DNA from: Brevibacillus fulvus
Lineage (GTDB): Bacteria > Bacillota > Bacilli > Brevibacillales > Brevibacillaceae
DNA length: 64,000 nucleotides
Direction of reading: 5' to 3'
NCBI RefSeq assembly: GCF_016908525.1
Contig: NZ_JAFBEB010000002.1
Span: forward strand, 62,001-126,000
Shown here: piece by piece, positions 56,237 through 64,000 of the stretch
Numbering within the stretch: position 1 is the first letter of the stretch
How the letters are laid out: each line of letters opens with the position of its first letter
Made by a program: the position numbers and the translations under genes
The notes under the pieces: model-generated
The model's database searches: none
The model's input: only the letters and a program-made list of their open reading frames with translations
What the model was told of the DNA's origin: nothing

Positions 56237-56950
56237 ATGCTCGAACGTTTGAAGGAACAAGTGTGGGAAGCCAATTTGGGCTTGCCCCGGCATCAGCTCG
56301 TGACGTTTACCTGGGGAAATGTCAGCGGGATTGACCGTCAGGCGGGGCTGGTGGTCATTAAACCGAGCGGCGTGGAATATGAGAAATTGCGTGCGGACGA
56401 TTTGGTGGTCGTCGATTTGGACGGAAAGGTGGTGGAAGGGCGGCTGAAGCCATCCTCCGATACCCGCACACACCTGGTCTTGTATAAAGCGTTTCCGCAA
56501 ATCGGAGCGATCGTGCATACGCACTCTCCCTGGGCTACGGTCTGGTCGCAAGCAGCGCTGGAGATGCCGGCCCTGGGAACAACCCATGCCGACACCTTTT
56601 ACGGAGGGGTTCCCTGTACCCGGCCGTTGACTGAAGATGAGATCAAGGGCGATTATGAACGGGAGACAGGCAACGTGATCGTGGAAACGTTCCGACAGCG
56701 CGGACTTGATCCTCAGCAGATTCCGTCCGTGCTCGTCGCCAGTCATGGGCCTTTTGCCTGGGGAGAGACGCCGATGGCTGCGCTGGAACACGCGGTCGTC
56801 CTCGAAGAAGTTTGCAAGATGGCTTACCACACGCTGAACCTGAACCAGAATGCACCGCTTCTTGACCAAAACTTGCTGGATAAACATTATTTGCGAAAGC
56901 ACGGCACCGATGCCTACTATGGGCAAACAGCCAACGGCTTCCCGCGCTGA
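56237..56950 (+). CDS. araD: L-ribulose-5-phosphate 4-epimerase (AraD type)
   Basis: A 237-residue class II aldolase-family epimerase. GNVS, KPSG (42-45), SSDT with D75 and the zinc histidines H94/H96 in IVHTHSP are as in Escherichia coli AraD, and a later [10 protein letters not shown] carries the third ligand. It converts L-ribulose 5-phosphate to D-xylulose 5-phosphate. ATG 56237 has GGGAGGAG upstream. As the last gene of the PTS operon it implies that the dehydrogenase makes L-ribulose 5-phosphate from a pentitol phosphate. Confidence 0.92.
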   Translation: MLERLKEQVWEANLGLPRHQLVTFTWGNVSGIDRQAGLVVIKPSGVEYEKLRADDLVVVDLDGKVVEGRLKPSSDTRTHLVLYKAFPQIGAIVHTHSPWATVWSQAALEMPALGTTHADTFYGGVPCTRPLTEDEIKGDYERETGNVIVETFRQRGLDPQQIPSVLVASHGPFAWGETPMAALEHAVVLEEVCKMAYHTLNLNQNAPLLDQNLLDKHYLRKHGTDAYYGQTANGFPR

Positions 56951-56955
56951 CAAAC

Positions 56956-56992
56956 AAACAGGCTCCGCCTTTGACAATGGCGAAGCCTGTTT
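56956..56992. terminator. Bidirectional terminator between araD and bshB2
   Basis: AAACAGGCT (56956-56964) pairs with AGCCTGTTT (56984-56992), with additional GCC/GGC pairing inside; it lies in the 43-base gap between the convergent genes. Confidence 0.75.
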
Positions 56993-56993
56993 A

Positions 56994-57656
56994 TTATTCC
57001 CAGCGGTAGGTGTAAAAACGTTCCACGGTCAGCCAGGGAATGATTTCCGGATCTTTGTTGGCGTACGCTTTTTCCAGTCGGGCGGCGGTTTGCGCGGTTT
57101 GCGTGTAATGAGCCTTGATCGCTTGCAGTTTGATCTCCGCTACCGAAGTAATATCGACCGACACATCCGGCTCGCCCAGCGCTTCCAGCCGGTTGTTGGA
57201 GATCGCCTGGCAATACAAAACCGGGCGTTGTTCGGCAGGTATGCGGGATAATGCTTCTACCGTCGCTTCCGCCATCGCTTCATGGTCAGGGTGAACGGCA
57301 TGCCCCGGATAATAAGTATAGACGACCGTCGGCTGGATCTCCTCGATTACGTCCAAAATCCGCTTGACCAAAACTTCGCGGTCTTCAAATTCCACTGTTT
57401 TGTCATGGTACCCCATCATCCGCAAATCGGAAATCCCGAGAATTTTCGCCGCTTGCTGCAGTTCGAGCTTGCGCAGTTTCGGCAAAGTTTCCCGGTTGGC
57501 CATAATTGGATTGCCCATATTGCGGCCCATCTGGCCGAGCGTTCCGCAAAGATAGGTTACCGGGGTTCCCGCCTGGGCGTGCAAAATAATCGTTCCGCCG
57601 GGGCCAAACGTTTCATCATCGGGGTGGGGATAAACCACCAGTACGTGAGGTTTCAT
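56994..57656 (-). CDS. bshB2: Bacillithiol biosynthesis deacetylase BshB2
   Basis: A 220-residue LmbE-family zinc deacetylase. The metal motif HPDDE is at residues 11-15 and HPDHE follows near 110. In Bacillus, BshB proteins deacetylate GlcNAc-malate in bacillithiol synthesis, and BshB2 (YojG) is encoded beside YojF exactly as here. ATG 57656 follows GAGGAGT; an upstream ATG at 57683 would overlap yojF. Bacillithiol is a Bacillota thiol, so this pair supports the taxonomic reading. Confidence 0.93.
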   Translation of the reverse strand: MKPHVLVVYPHPDDETFGPGGTIILHAQAGTPVTYLCGTLGQMGRNMGNPIMANRETLPKLRKLELQQAAKILGISDLRMMGYHDKTVEFEDREVLVKRILDVIEEIQPTVVYTYYPGHAVHPDHEAMAEATVEALSRIPAEQRPVLYCQAISNNRLEALGEPDVSVDITSVAEIKLQAIKAHYTQTAQTAARLEKAYANKDPEIIPWLTVERFYTYRWE

Positions 57657-57663
57657 CGCATTC

Positions 57664-58023
57664 TTACTCCTCTTCTTTGCCAAATGGTGTTCGGCTTACT
57701 TGAAATGCGACGGCCAGCCGGCCTTCTTCGTCGTGTCCAGCCAACAGCAAGCCTTCCTGACGTTCCGGTTCCCAGTCTGTCAATCCTTCCGCGTACACCC
57801 AGCCGTGCTGCATTTTCAGGCCGACGCGGTACGGGCCATGTCCGGCAATGACCGCTCGTTCAAAGCGAAGCGGCACATTGCGAATAAACGCGCCGACAGA
57901 AATGGTTCTTTCCCCCCGGAGGACAGCATAGGACCCGTTGGTTGTTTCCAAATGCAGATATATCTCCTGATCGACATAACTGTCTAGTTGTTGTTGCACT
58001 TTGTCTTTCTGGATCGGTTCCAT
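57664..58023 (-). CDS. yojF: YojF-family protein (DUF1806)
   Basis: A 119-residue protein of the YojF/DUF1806 family, an all-beta small protein with no assigned activity. It starts MEPIQKDKVQQQLDSYVDQ and contains the RTISVGAFIRNVPLRF segment. It overlaps nothing but ends 8 bases before bshB2 and so is cotranscribed. The upstream GGAGGGG precedes ATG 58023. Confidence 0.88.
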   Translation of the reverse strand: MEPIQKDKVQQQLDSYVDQEIYLHLETTNGSYAVLRGERTISVGAFIRNVPLRFERAVIAGHGPYRVGLKMQHGWVYAEGLTDWEPERQEGLLLAGHDEEGRLAVAFQVSRTPFGKEEE

Positions 58024-58127
58024 AATTCCCCTCCTTGCGTTCCGTTACTTTTTTTATTTTACCTGTTCGGCAAGTAAAAAAACAAATGCTTCGTCACCTC
58101 AAACTGTCATTGGTTGGCACTTGGGGG

Positions 58128-58143
58128 TGGCATGAGGATTGCA
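58128..58143 (+). promoter_or_regulatory. Sigma-54 (SigL) -24/-12 promoter for the ETF:menaquinone oxidoreductase gene
   Basis: TGGCAT-GAGGA-TTGCA matches the -24/-12 consensus (TGGCAC-N5-TTGCA) with a single mismatch and exact spacing. The start codon is 58 bases downstream, which fits a transcription start near 58155. Confidence 0.82.
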
Positions 58144-58200
58144 ACATGCTGACGGGAAAGAACAAATAAGCTCAGAACAAACAAAGAAAGGATGAATGCC

Positions 58201-60249
58201 ATGTTGGAACTTCTTAATGTCCTGGCTTTTCTGGCTGTCACAGGTTATGCCGTGTACGCCTTTGTCCATGTGGTTTCCAGCCGAGTCGCGTTTATCAAAC
58301 TGGGGCGAAAGTCGCATCTGACGGACGACACCAGCCAACGTCTTCGGGAACTGTGGATCAATGTATTCGGACAAAAAAAGCTGTTGAAAGATCGGAAAAG
58401 CGGTATTATGCACGTCATCATGTTCTACGGGTTCATCATTTTGCAGCTGGGCGCGATTGAGTTGATTTTGAAAGGGCTGATCCAAGGCTTTGCCTATCCG
58501 TTGGGCAGCTATCACCGCTATTTCAGCTTCTTGCAGGAGATCACCGCCTTTTTGGTGCTGCTTGCCGTTTTTTACGCTTTCTATCGCCGTTATATCGAAA
58601 AGCTGAACCGGCTTAAGCGCGGTTTCAAGGCGGGATTGGTCATTCTCTTTCTCGTCACCCTGATGTGTTCGATTTTCTTGTCGCTGGCTTTTGAACAACT
58701 TTGGCTGGGACATCAGCCCGGCTGGTTTGCCCCGGTTTCTTCCGGAATTGCGCTGCTCTTTGCCGGGGTCGGGACGCAAGCGGCAGGCGCGCTGTTTTAT
58801 TTGTTCTGGTGGGTGCACTTGCTGACCTTGCTCTCGTTTCTTGTTTATGTTCCGCAGTCCAAACATGCTCATCTGCTGTTTGCCCCAGCGAACGTCTATT
58901 TGCGGGAGACCAAACCAGTCGGCAAACTGACTTCGATCGATTTTGAGGATGAAAGCCAGGAACAATACGGAGTAGGAAAAATAGAAAATTTTCGGCAAAA
59001 TCAGCTGATCGACTTGTACGCTTGCGTGGAGTGCGGCCGCTGTACTCATATGTGTCCGGCTTCGGGAACCGGCAAAACGCTCTCACCAATGGATTTGATC
59101 GTCAAGATGCGGGATCATTTGACCGAGAAAGGCGCTGCTTTGACGTCACGCAGTCCGTGGATGCCGCAATTTGCCTTTGCCCCGCAAGGAAAGGCCGGTA
59201 CGTTGGACGAAACGGCGGCAGCTGCGGAAGAAACCGCCGTACAGTTGGTAGGGGACGTTATCACCGAGGAAGAACTGTGGGCTTGCACGACTTGCCGCAA
59301 TTGCGAGGATCAGTGCCCGGTGGCCAATGAGCATGTGGAAAAAATTATCGATCTGCGCCGCTACCTCGTCTTGACCGAAGGCAATATGCCGCATGAAGCG
59401 TCACGCTACTTCCAAAATATTGAGCGCCAGAGCAACCCGTGGGGTATCAACCGCAAGGAAAGAAGCAAATGGCGGGAAGGCCGGGAAGATCTGGTCGTTC
59501 CGACCGTGGAGGAAACAGACGACTTCGAATATTTGTTTTTTGTCGGCTCGATGGGGTCGTTTGACAGCCGGAGCCAAAAGATCGCCCAATCGTTCGTTGC
59601 GATCATGAATCGGGCCAATATCAAGTTTGCCATCCTCGGCAACGAAGAGCGCAATTCCGGCGATACAGCCCGCCGGCTCGGCAACGAATTTTTGTTTCAG
59701 GAGCTGTGCCGGCAAAATATCGCTACGTTCCAGCAGTATCAGGTCAAAAAGATTGTGACGATCTGCCCGCACACGTACAATACCTTCAAGCACGAATATC
59801 CGGAATTTGGCTTGGAGGCAGAAGTTTACCATCATACCGAGTTGATCTGGAAATGGCTGCAGGAAGGACGGATTACACCGGTCAAAGAGGTGCGGGAAGC
59901 GATCGTCTACCATGATTCCTGCTACATCGGCCGATACAACAATCTTTACGAGCTGCCCCGCAACATCTTGCGAGCCATACCGGGGGTACAGTTGCTGGAA
60001 ATGGAGCGAAATCGCCAGGATGCGATGTGCTGCGGAGCAGGCGGGGGGATGATGTGGCTGGAAGAAAAGCAGGGCAAACGGGTCAATGTGGCGAGGACCG
60101 AACAGGCGCTGCGAACCAATCCAACGATGATCGGCAGCAATTGTCCCTACTGCCTGACCATGTTAAGCGATGGAATCAAGGCTCATGAAGCGGAGGAGCG
60201 GGTACAGACGCTCGATCTTGCCGAAATTGTGGAAAGATCGCTGGGCTGA
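58201..60249 (+). CDS. ETF:menaquinone oxidoreductase-type membrane Fe-S protein (EMO, HdrD-like)
   Basis: A 682-residue membrane iron-sulfur protein. Residues about 1-240 have five or so hydrophobic segments of the nitrate reductase gamma/heme b type. Two 4Fe-4S motifs follow (CVECGRCTHMCP near 274 and CTTCRNCEDQCP near 361), then two cysteine-rich CCG-type domains as in heterodisulfide reductase D (HDSCYIGRYN, CCGAGGGMMW near 609). This layout is that of EMO, which passes electrons from reduced ETF to menaquinone in organisms lacking the usual ETF-QO. ATG 58201 is chosen over 58192 for the 9-base gap after AAAGG. etfBA lie downstream. Confidence 0.9.
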   Translation: MLELLNVLAFLAVTGYAVYAFVHVVSSRVAFIKLGRKSHLTDDTSQRLRELWINVFGQKKLLKDRKSGIMHVIMFYGFIILQLGAIELILKGLIQGFAYPLGSYHRYFSFLQEITAFLVLLAVFYAFYRRYIEKLNRLKRGFKAGLVILFLVTLMCSIFLSLAFEQLWLGHQPGWFAPVSSGIALLFAGVGTQAAGALFYLFWWVHLLTLLSFLVYVPQSKHAHLLFAPANVYLRETKPVGKLTSIDFEDESQEQYGVGKIENFRQNQLIDLYACVECGRCTHMCPASGTGKTLSPMDLIVKMRDHLTEKGAALTSRSPWMPQFAFAPQGKAGTLDETAAAAEETAVQLVGDVITEEELWACTTCRNCEDQCPVANEHVEKIIDLRRYLVLTEGNMPHEASRYFQNIERQSNPWGINRKERSKWREGREDLVVPTVEETDDFEYLFFVGSMGSFDSRSQKIAQSFVAIMNRANIKFAILGNEERNSGDTARRLGNEFLFQELCRQNIATFQQYQVKKIVTICPHTYNTFKHEYPEFGLEAEVYHHTELIWKWLQEGRITPVKEVREAIVYHDSCYIGRYNNLYELPRNILRAIPGVQLLEMERNRQDAMCCGAGGGMMWLEEKQGKRVNVARTEQALRTNPTMIGSNCPYCLTMLSDGIKAHEAEERVQTLDLAEIVERSLG

Positions 60250-60263
60250 TGGAGCAAACATTG

Positions 60264-60341
60264 ATGCAAAAACGAATCGGTGATTCAAAAAGGAATTTGC
60301 CTTGCAGCCGCATTTGGCGGTTCCTTGATTCATTTTTGCAT
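60264..60341. repeat. Nested inverted repeat between the oxidoreductase and the sigma-54 activator
   Basis: Outer 15-base arms (60264-60278 with 60327-60341) pair with one mismatch. AAGGAA/TTCCTT and CCGC/GCGG pair inside, giving one long, interrupted hairpin. GAATCggtGATTC lies in the left arm. It could terminate the oxidoreductase mRNA or be a protein-binding site. Confidence 0.65.
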
Positions 60342-60472
60342 TGATTTTCATAAACCTAACACAGAAGCGTAGAATTATTGTAAAATTTTTGTAAATCAGC
60401 GACGGTGAGGGGATGCGAATTCGCCTGTACGGATTGGTGATGCGCGTTTTTTTCTGTTGCCAATTTTCACTA

Positions 60473-60486
60473 TGATAGCGCTTACA
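60473..60486 (+). promoter_or_regulatory. CcpA catabolite-response element (cre) upstream of the sigma-54 activator
   Basis: TGATAGCGCTTACA fits every position of the cre consensus TGWNANCGNTNWCA. It ends 25 bases before the activator start codon and overlaps the possible -10 TATGAT (60471-60476). Binding of CcpA would repress the activator when a preferred sugar is present. Confidence 0.75.
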
Positions 60487-60511
60487 ATTTGCTATTGGGA
60501 GGGGAAAGTCA

Positions 60512-62188
60512 ATGCGACATTTCCAGAATTGGCTGGAATATTTACCTTTTCCGATCGTCATAACGAGTCAGGAGGGAATCATCGAACATTACAATTTTTT
60601 GTTCGGCCGCCTGACCGGCAGCGATACCGTCGGATTGGACATCAAAACGGTGTTTGATCAATGGCAAGCGGACACATCTTTTCTCGTATCCGCAACGCTC
60701 CATCACCATGCGTACAAGTTGCTGCATCAACAAATCCGGCAAGACGACGAGGATTTTACGCTATACCTTGTCGCCGATCATACGCAAGTGCAATTGCTCC
60801 GGCAAGAAGTGCTCAATTTGCAAAGCCAATTGGAAGCGGTCATGGAAAGCTCCAACGATGGCATCTATATTACCGATCACAACGGGGTTACGCTAAAGGT
60901 GAATTCGGCGATCGAAAAGATGACGGGTTTGCCCCGGCATTGCTTCATCGGGCACAATGTCAAGGAATTGGTGGAGAAAGGGGTTTTGAAAAGATCGATC
61001 ACATTGAAAGTGCTGAGCGAACGCAAAAGGGTCGACTATATATACAATCTGGACGAGAAAAAAGCGTTTGCCACCGGTATTCCCGTATTTAACGAGGATG
61101 GCGAGATAGACAAAATCGTCACCAATGTCCGCGATCTGACGGAGTTGAATCAGTTTTACAATGAATTGCAAAGGGCCTTGCATTTAAATGACCGCTACCG
61201 CAAAGAATTGGAAAAAATCAAAACCAAGCTGAAATTGCAATCGCCCGATGTCGTGATCGAAAGCAAACAAATGATGGATATATACGACATGGCCGAGCGG
61301 ATTGCCGATGTCGATGCGACCGTCCTGATTCTTGGCGAAACCGGCGTTGGCAAGGATGTGTTGGCCCGGCACATATACCGTTGCAGCAGCCGCAACGGCA
61401 AAGGGGAATTTATAAAAGTCAATTGCGGAGCGATTCCCCACGATCTGTTGGAATCCGAGCTGTTCGGCTACGAGGCGGGGGCATTCACGGGGGCGAATCG
61501 TTCCGGAAAGCCGGGGATGTTTGAATTGGCCGATCAGGGAGTCTTGTTCCTCGATGAAGTTGGCGAACTGCCGCTATCGCTGCAAGTCAAGCTGCTGGTC
61601 GCTTTGCAGGAAAAGAAAATCCAGCGGATCGGTTCGACGAAAACCAAAAGCGTCGACGTCCGCCTGATTGCCGCCACCAATCGCGATCTCAAACAAATGG
61701 TGGCGGAGTTAAAGTTTCGCGAAGATTTGTACTACCGGCTGAATGTGCTGCCGATCGTGATCCCTCCGCTGCGGGAGAGGAAAGAGGACATTCTCCCGCT
61801 GGCGCACTCCGTTCTGACAAAATTGAATCAAAAATACGGGACAGCGAAGGAGCTTGATGAAAAGCTGGAGCGTTTTTTCTATCATTATCATTGGCCGGGA
61901 AACGTCAGAGAACTGGCCAATCTGGTGGAACGGCTGGTCTTGACCGTGCCCGAGCAAACGCTGTTGGTCAAAGACTTGCCGGCCGATTATCAGCAGAAGG
62001 AACAATCTTCCGCCACAGCCGCCTCCGCTCCGGCTAAAGTGATCACGCTGAAGGAAGCGGCGGAGATCGCCGAGCGGGAAATTTTGGCGATGGCAGTGCA
62101 AAAATACCAAAGCACCTACAAAATCGCCGAAGAGTTGGGAACAAGTCAGGCGACGATCGTCCGAAAGCTGAAAAAATACAAATTGTAG
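60512..62188 (+). CDS. PAS-domain sigma-54-dependent transcriptional activator
   Basis: A 558-residue enhancer-binding protein. Two PAS-like domains (about 5-100 and 105-230) form the sensor. The AAA+ domain (about 250-475) has Walker A GETGVGKD (275-282), the sigma-54 contact GAFTGA (about 322) and Walker B LFLDEVGE (about 345). The C-terminus (about 515-558) is a TyrR/Fis-type helix-turn-helix. ATG 60512 follows GGGAGGGGAAAG. Sigma-54 promoters flank it: one before the oxidoreductase gene and one before etfB. A cre site lies upstream. The sensed signal is unknown. Confidence 0.94.
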   Translation: MRHFQNWLEYLPFPIVITSQEGIIEHYNFLFGRLTGSDTVGLDIKTVFDQWQADTSFLVSATLHHHAYKLLHQQIRQDDEDFTLYLVADHTQVQLLRQEVLNLQSQLEAVMESSNDGIYITDHNGVTLKVNSAIEKMTGLPRHCFIGHNVKELVEKGVLKRSITLKVLSERKRVDYIYNLDEKKAFATGIPVFNEDGEIDKIVTNVRDLTELNQFYNELQRALHLNDRYRKELEKIKTKLKLQSPDVVIESKQMMDIYDMAERIADVDATVLILGETGVGKDVLARHIYRCSSRNGKGEFIKVNCGAIPHDLLESELFGYEAGAFTGANRSGKPGMFELADQGVLFLDEVGELPLSLQVKLLVALQEKKIQRIGSTKTKSVDVRLIAATNRDLKQMVAELKFREDLYYRLNVLPIVIPPLRERKEDILPLAHSVLTKLNQKYGTAKELDEKLERFFYHYHWPGNVRELANLVERLVLTVPEQTLLVKDLPADYQQKEQSSATAASAPAKVITLKEAAEIAEREILAMAVQKYQSTYKIAEELGTSQATIVRKLKKYKL

Positions 62189-62195
62189 CCTGGAG

Positions 62196-62229
62196 AACAG
62201 TCCTTGGAGAGCCGAGGGCTGTTTTTTTG
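62196..62229 (+). terminator. Terminator of the sigma-54 activator gene
   Basis: AACAGTCCT (62196-62204) pairs with AGGGCTGTT (62215-62223) including G-U pairs, followed by a T run. It ends just before the sigma-54 promoter of etfB. Confidence 0.8.
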
Positions 62230-62231
62230 TT

Positions 62232-62247
62232 TGGCATCAATCTTGCT
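62232..62247 (+). promoter_or_regulatory. Sigma-54 (SigL) -24/-12 promoter for etfBA
   Basis: TGGCAT-CAATC-TTGCT has the exact -24/-12 spacing and differs from consensus at one position in each box at most. It starts two bases after the preceding terminator tail and lies 53 bases before the etfB start. Confidence 0.8.
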
Positions 62248-62299
62248 AAAGAAATCAGTTGTGTACCGCAATTCTTTGGACTGATTTGGAGGGACGTGG

Positions 62300-63067
62300 A
62301 TGGATATTCTCGTGTTGATGAAACAGACCTTCGACACAGAGGAAAAAATCGTTTTGCAAAGCGGCGCAGTCAGTGAGGAGGGAGTGCAGTTTATTATCAA
62401 TCCATACGATGAATATGCGATCGAGGAGGCCGTCAAGCTGAAGGAAGAATTTGGCGGACAGGTAACGTTGCTGACGGTTGGCCCAAAGCGGACGGAGGAA
62501 GCGATCCGTACCGCCCTGGCGATGGGAGCGGATCAGGCCGTGCGGATCGATCCCGGGGATGAGCCGCTGGATGAGTTTGGGCTGTCCAAGATTTTGGCGG
62601 CTGCGATTCGCGGCCGCAAGTATGATCTGATTCTCGGAGGCAACATGGCGATCGACACAGGTTCCGGCCAGGTTGCTTTGCGAGTCGCCGAGGAGCTGGA
62701 AATTCCCCACGTTTCCGCGATCACCAAGCTCACGCTGCAGGAGAAAACGGCGATTGTCGAACGAGATGTGGAGGGCGACGTGGAAGTGGTGGAAGTGGGA
62801 TTGCCGTTTTTGGCGACAGCGCAGCAAGGTTTGAACGAACCGCGCTATCCGTCCTTGCCGGGCATCATGAAGGCAAAGAAAAAACCGCTGGAACAGCTGA
62901 CTATTGCCGATTTGGCTTTATCAGAGGATGAACTGCGGCCCCGGACGACTGTTACCGCCCAGTTCTATCCGGCGAAAAAGCAAGCAGGCCAACTGCTGTC
63001 AGGAGAGCTGAACGAGCAGGTCAGCCAATTGGCCCAGTTGCTGCGCAATGAAGCCAAAGTCATTTGA
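62300..63067 (+). CDS. etfB: Electron transfer flavoprotein subunit beta
   Basis: A 255-residue ETF beta subunit. The opening MDILVLMKQTFDTE, NPYDEYAIEEAVKL, TVGPKRTEEAIRTALAMGAD and GNMAIDTGSGQV segments are typical. ETF collects electrons from acyl-CoA dehydrogenases and delivers them to the EMO-type oxidoreductase encoded upstream. ATG 62300 has TTGGAGGGACG upstream. etfA follows after 15 bases. Confidence 0.95.
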   Translation: MDILVLMKQTFDTEEKIVLQSGAVSEEGVQFIINPYDEYAIEEAVKLKEEFGGQVTLLTVGPKRTEEAIRTALAMGADQAVRIDPGDEPLDEFGLSKILAAAIRGRKYDLILGGNMAIDTGSGQVALRVAEELEIPHVSAITKLTLQEKTAIVERDVEGDVEVVEVGLPFLATAQQGLNEPRYPSLPGIMKAKKKPLEQLTIADLALSEDELRPRTTVTAQFYPAKKQAGQLLSGELNEQVSQLAQLLRNEAKVI

Positions 63068-63082
63068 CAAGGGGGTTCGACC

Positions 63083-64000
63083 ATGGGGAAAAAAGTGCTG
63101 GTCATTCTCGAGACCAAGGATGGCAAACTCAGACATGTTTCACTGGAAGCACTGTCGGTAGGGCAGACGTTATCGGCAGGAGGCCAAATGGTTGCGGTGT
63201 TGTTTGGGCCGGATTCTGCTGCGCAAGTCGGCGAAGTGAGCAAATATGGACCGGCGAAGCTGTATGTGGTCGAGGGGGAAGCCTTCGCTTCCTACACGAC
63301 TGACGCCTTTTTGCAAGCGGCCGTACAGCTGGTGCAAACGGTTGAGCCCGACATCATTTTGCTGGGGCACACCGCGATCGGCAAAGATCTCGCGCCACGG
63401 CTGGCATCCCGTTTGGGAATCGGACTGTTGTCGGATTGTACCCGTGTGCTCCAGCGAGATGGTCAGATTGTGTTTGAGCGGCCGATTTATGCCGGCAAGG
63501 CTTTCCAGCAGCGTGTTTTTCAGGAGGGAACGCTGTTTGCGACATTGCGCTCCAACAATTTTGAAACAAATGAACAGCCGTGCGACACAGAGCTGATTCC
63601 GTTCCAGCCGACGGTTCAAGATATTCGCACCACGATCCGGCAAATCGTGCGCAAGACCGCCCAAGGTGTCGATTTGAGCGAGGCCAAGATTATCGTCTCG
63701 GGCGGACGCGGGGTAAAAAGCGCCGAAGGATTCAAGGTGCTCAAGGAGTTGGCCGACTTGCTCGGCGGAGCGGTCGGCGCTTCGCGGGGAGCCTGTGATG
63801 CCGGCTATTGCGATTATGGGATGCAGATCGGCCAGACCGGAAAAGTAGTCACGCCCGATTTGTATATCGCCTGCGGCATTTCCGGGGCAATTCAGCATCT
63901 TGCCGGAATGTCCAATTCCAAATGTATTGTGGCGATCAATAAAGATCCGGAAGCGCCGATTTTTCAAGTAGCCGATTACGGCATCGTCGGTGATTTGTTT
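63083..64000 (+). CDS. etfA: Electron transfer flavoprotein subunit alpha (3' truncated by window edge)
   Basis: The frame from ATG 63083 (AAGGGGG upstream) stays open to the window end, giving 306 residues. The N-terminal domain has the ILLGHTAIGKDLAPRLASRLG stretch. The C-terminal FAD domain has the VSGGRGVKSAEGF, QIGQTGKVVTPDLYIACGISGAIQHLAG and AINKDPEAPIF stretches. In the FAD-domain SR(A)xxDAG segment it reads SRGACDAGYCDYG, with two cysteines, unlike the more usual SRAAVDAGW. It works with EtfB and the upstream oxidoreductase. Confidence 0.95.
   Translation, partial: MGKKVLVILETKDGKLRHVSLEALSVGQTLSAGGQMVAVLFGPDSAAQVGEVSKYGPAKLYVVEGEAFASYTTDAFLQAAVQLVQTVEPDIILLGHTAIGKDLAPRLASRLGIGLLSDCTRVLQRDGQIVFERPIYAGKAFQQRVFQEGTLFATLRSNNFETNEQPCDTELIPFQPTVQDIRTTIRQIVRKTAQGVDLSEAKIIVSGGRGVKSAEGFKVLKELADLLGGAVGASRGACDAGYCDYGMQIGQTGKVVTPDLYIACGISGAIQHLAGMSNSKCIVAINKDPEAPIFQVADYGIVGDLF

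Noticed and set aside
58113-58126. A second -24 box (TGGCACTTGGG) before the oxidoreductase gene
   Set aside because: There is no TTGC at the required spacing; only the 58128 site has both boxes.

Overview
The window looks like a chromosomal segment from an aerobic, spore-former-type Bacillota, most likely order Bacillales. The evidence is a yojF-bshB2 bacillithiol pair, strong AGGAGG-type ribosome binding sites with many GTG/TTG starts, a CcpA-type cre site, a Bacillus-like iol gene set, an ETF:menaquinone oxidoreductase of the Gram-positive type, and SigL (sigma-54)-type promoters. No rRNA, tRNA, CRISPR array, insertion sequence or phage module was seen. Almost everything is catabolic, so the window reads as a row of carbon-source modules. 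Assignments come from reading the sequence and from recalled family knowledge; no database search was run.

Region 1 (1-15.2 kb) is an aromatic acyl-CoA module. After the tail of a class II aldolase and a small membrane protein come an enoyl-CoA hydratase, a benzoate-CoA-ligase-type enzyme, a PaaX-type repressor, a YerA/adenine-deaminase-like amidohydrolase and an MBL-fold hydrolase. A strong sigma-A promoter carrying inverted repeats then precedes the phenylacetyl-CoA-epoxidase-type genes paaA, paaD (N-terminal half), paaB, paaC and paaD (C-terminal zinc ribbon, as a separate gene). These are followed by paaH, a degenerate PaaH-like protein, an aldehyde dehydrogenase, a second enoyl-CoA hydratase about 89% identical to the first, a PaaY-like hexapeptide protein and a third hydratase/isomerase. 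PaaE, PaaZ, PaaJ and PaaK are not in the window.

Region 2 (15.2-24.6 kb) holds a class I glutamine amidotransferase-like hydrolase, an unusual sensor/winged-helix regulator with a GNAT acetyltransferase, thiC under a TPP riboswitch, and an abgT-abgA-abgB operon for p-aminobenzoyl-glutamate uptake and cleavage.

Region 3 (24.6-42.3 kb) is an inositol regulon: a LacI-type regulator with AAGCGCTT operators, three Gfo/Idh/MocA dehydrogenases, a ribose-type ABC importer, then iolI-iolD-iolE-iolB-iolC-iolA-iolJ and an MFS gene in one tightly packed, translationally coupled run. A chemoreceptor follows behind a terminator.

Region 4 (44.2-50.3 kb) holds a small DUF3846-like protein and a frameshifted remnant of a hexulose-6-phosphate synthase. 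A hexuronate-type unit (MFS transporter, KDPG-type aldolase, IclR regulator, all on the minus strand) faces a P-loop kinase and glycerate kinase. Region 5 (50.3-57 kb) holds a PRD/PTS regulator, a galactitol-family PTS (EIIA, EIIB, EIIC), a zinc polyol-phosphate dehydrogenase and an AraD-type L-ribulose-5-phosphate 4-epimerase, which together suggest pentitol catabolism.

Region 6 (57-64 kb) has bshB2 and yojF on the minus strand, then an ETF:menaquinone oxidoreductase-type Fe-S membrane protein, a PAS/AAA+ sigma-54 activator, and etfB-etfA (etfA runs off the end). Near-consensus -24/-12 promoters sit before the oxidoreductase and before etfB, and a perfect cre match precedes the activator. 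This looks like a compact sigma-54 circuit, under catabolite control, for electron transfer from acyl-CoA oxidation. It could serve the acyl-CoA dehydrogenation demands of catabolism generally.
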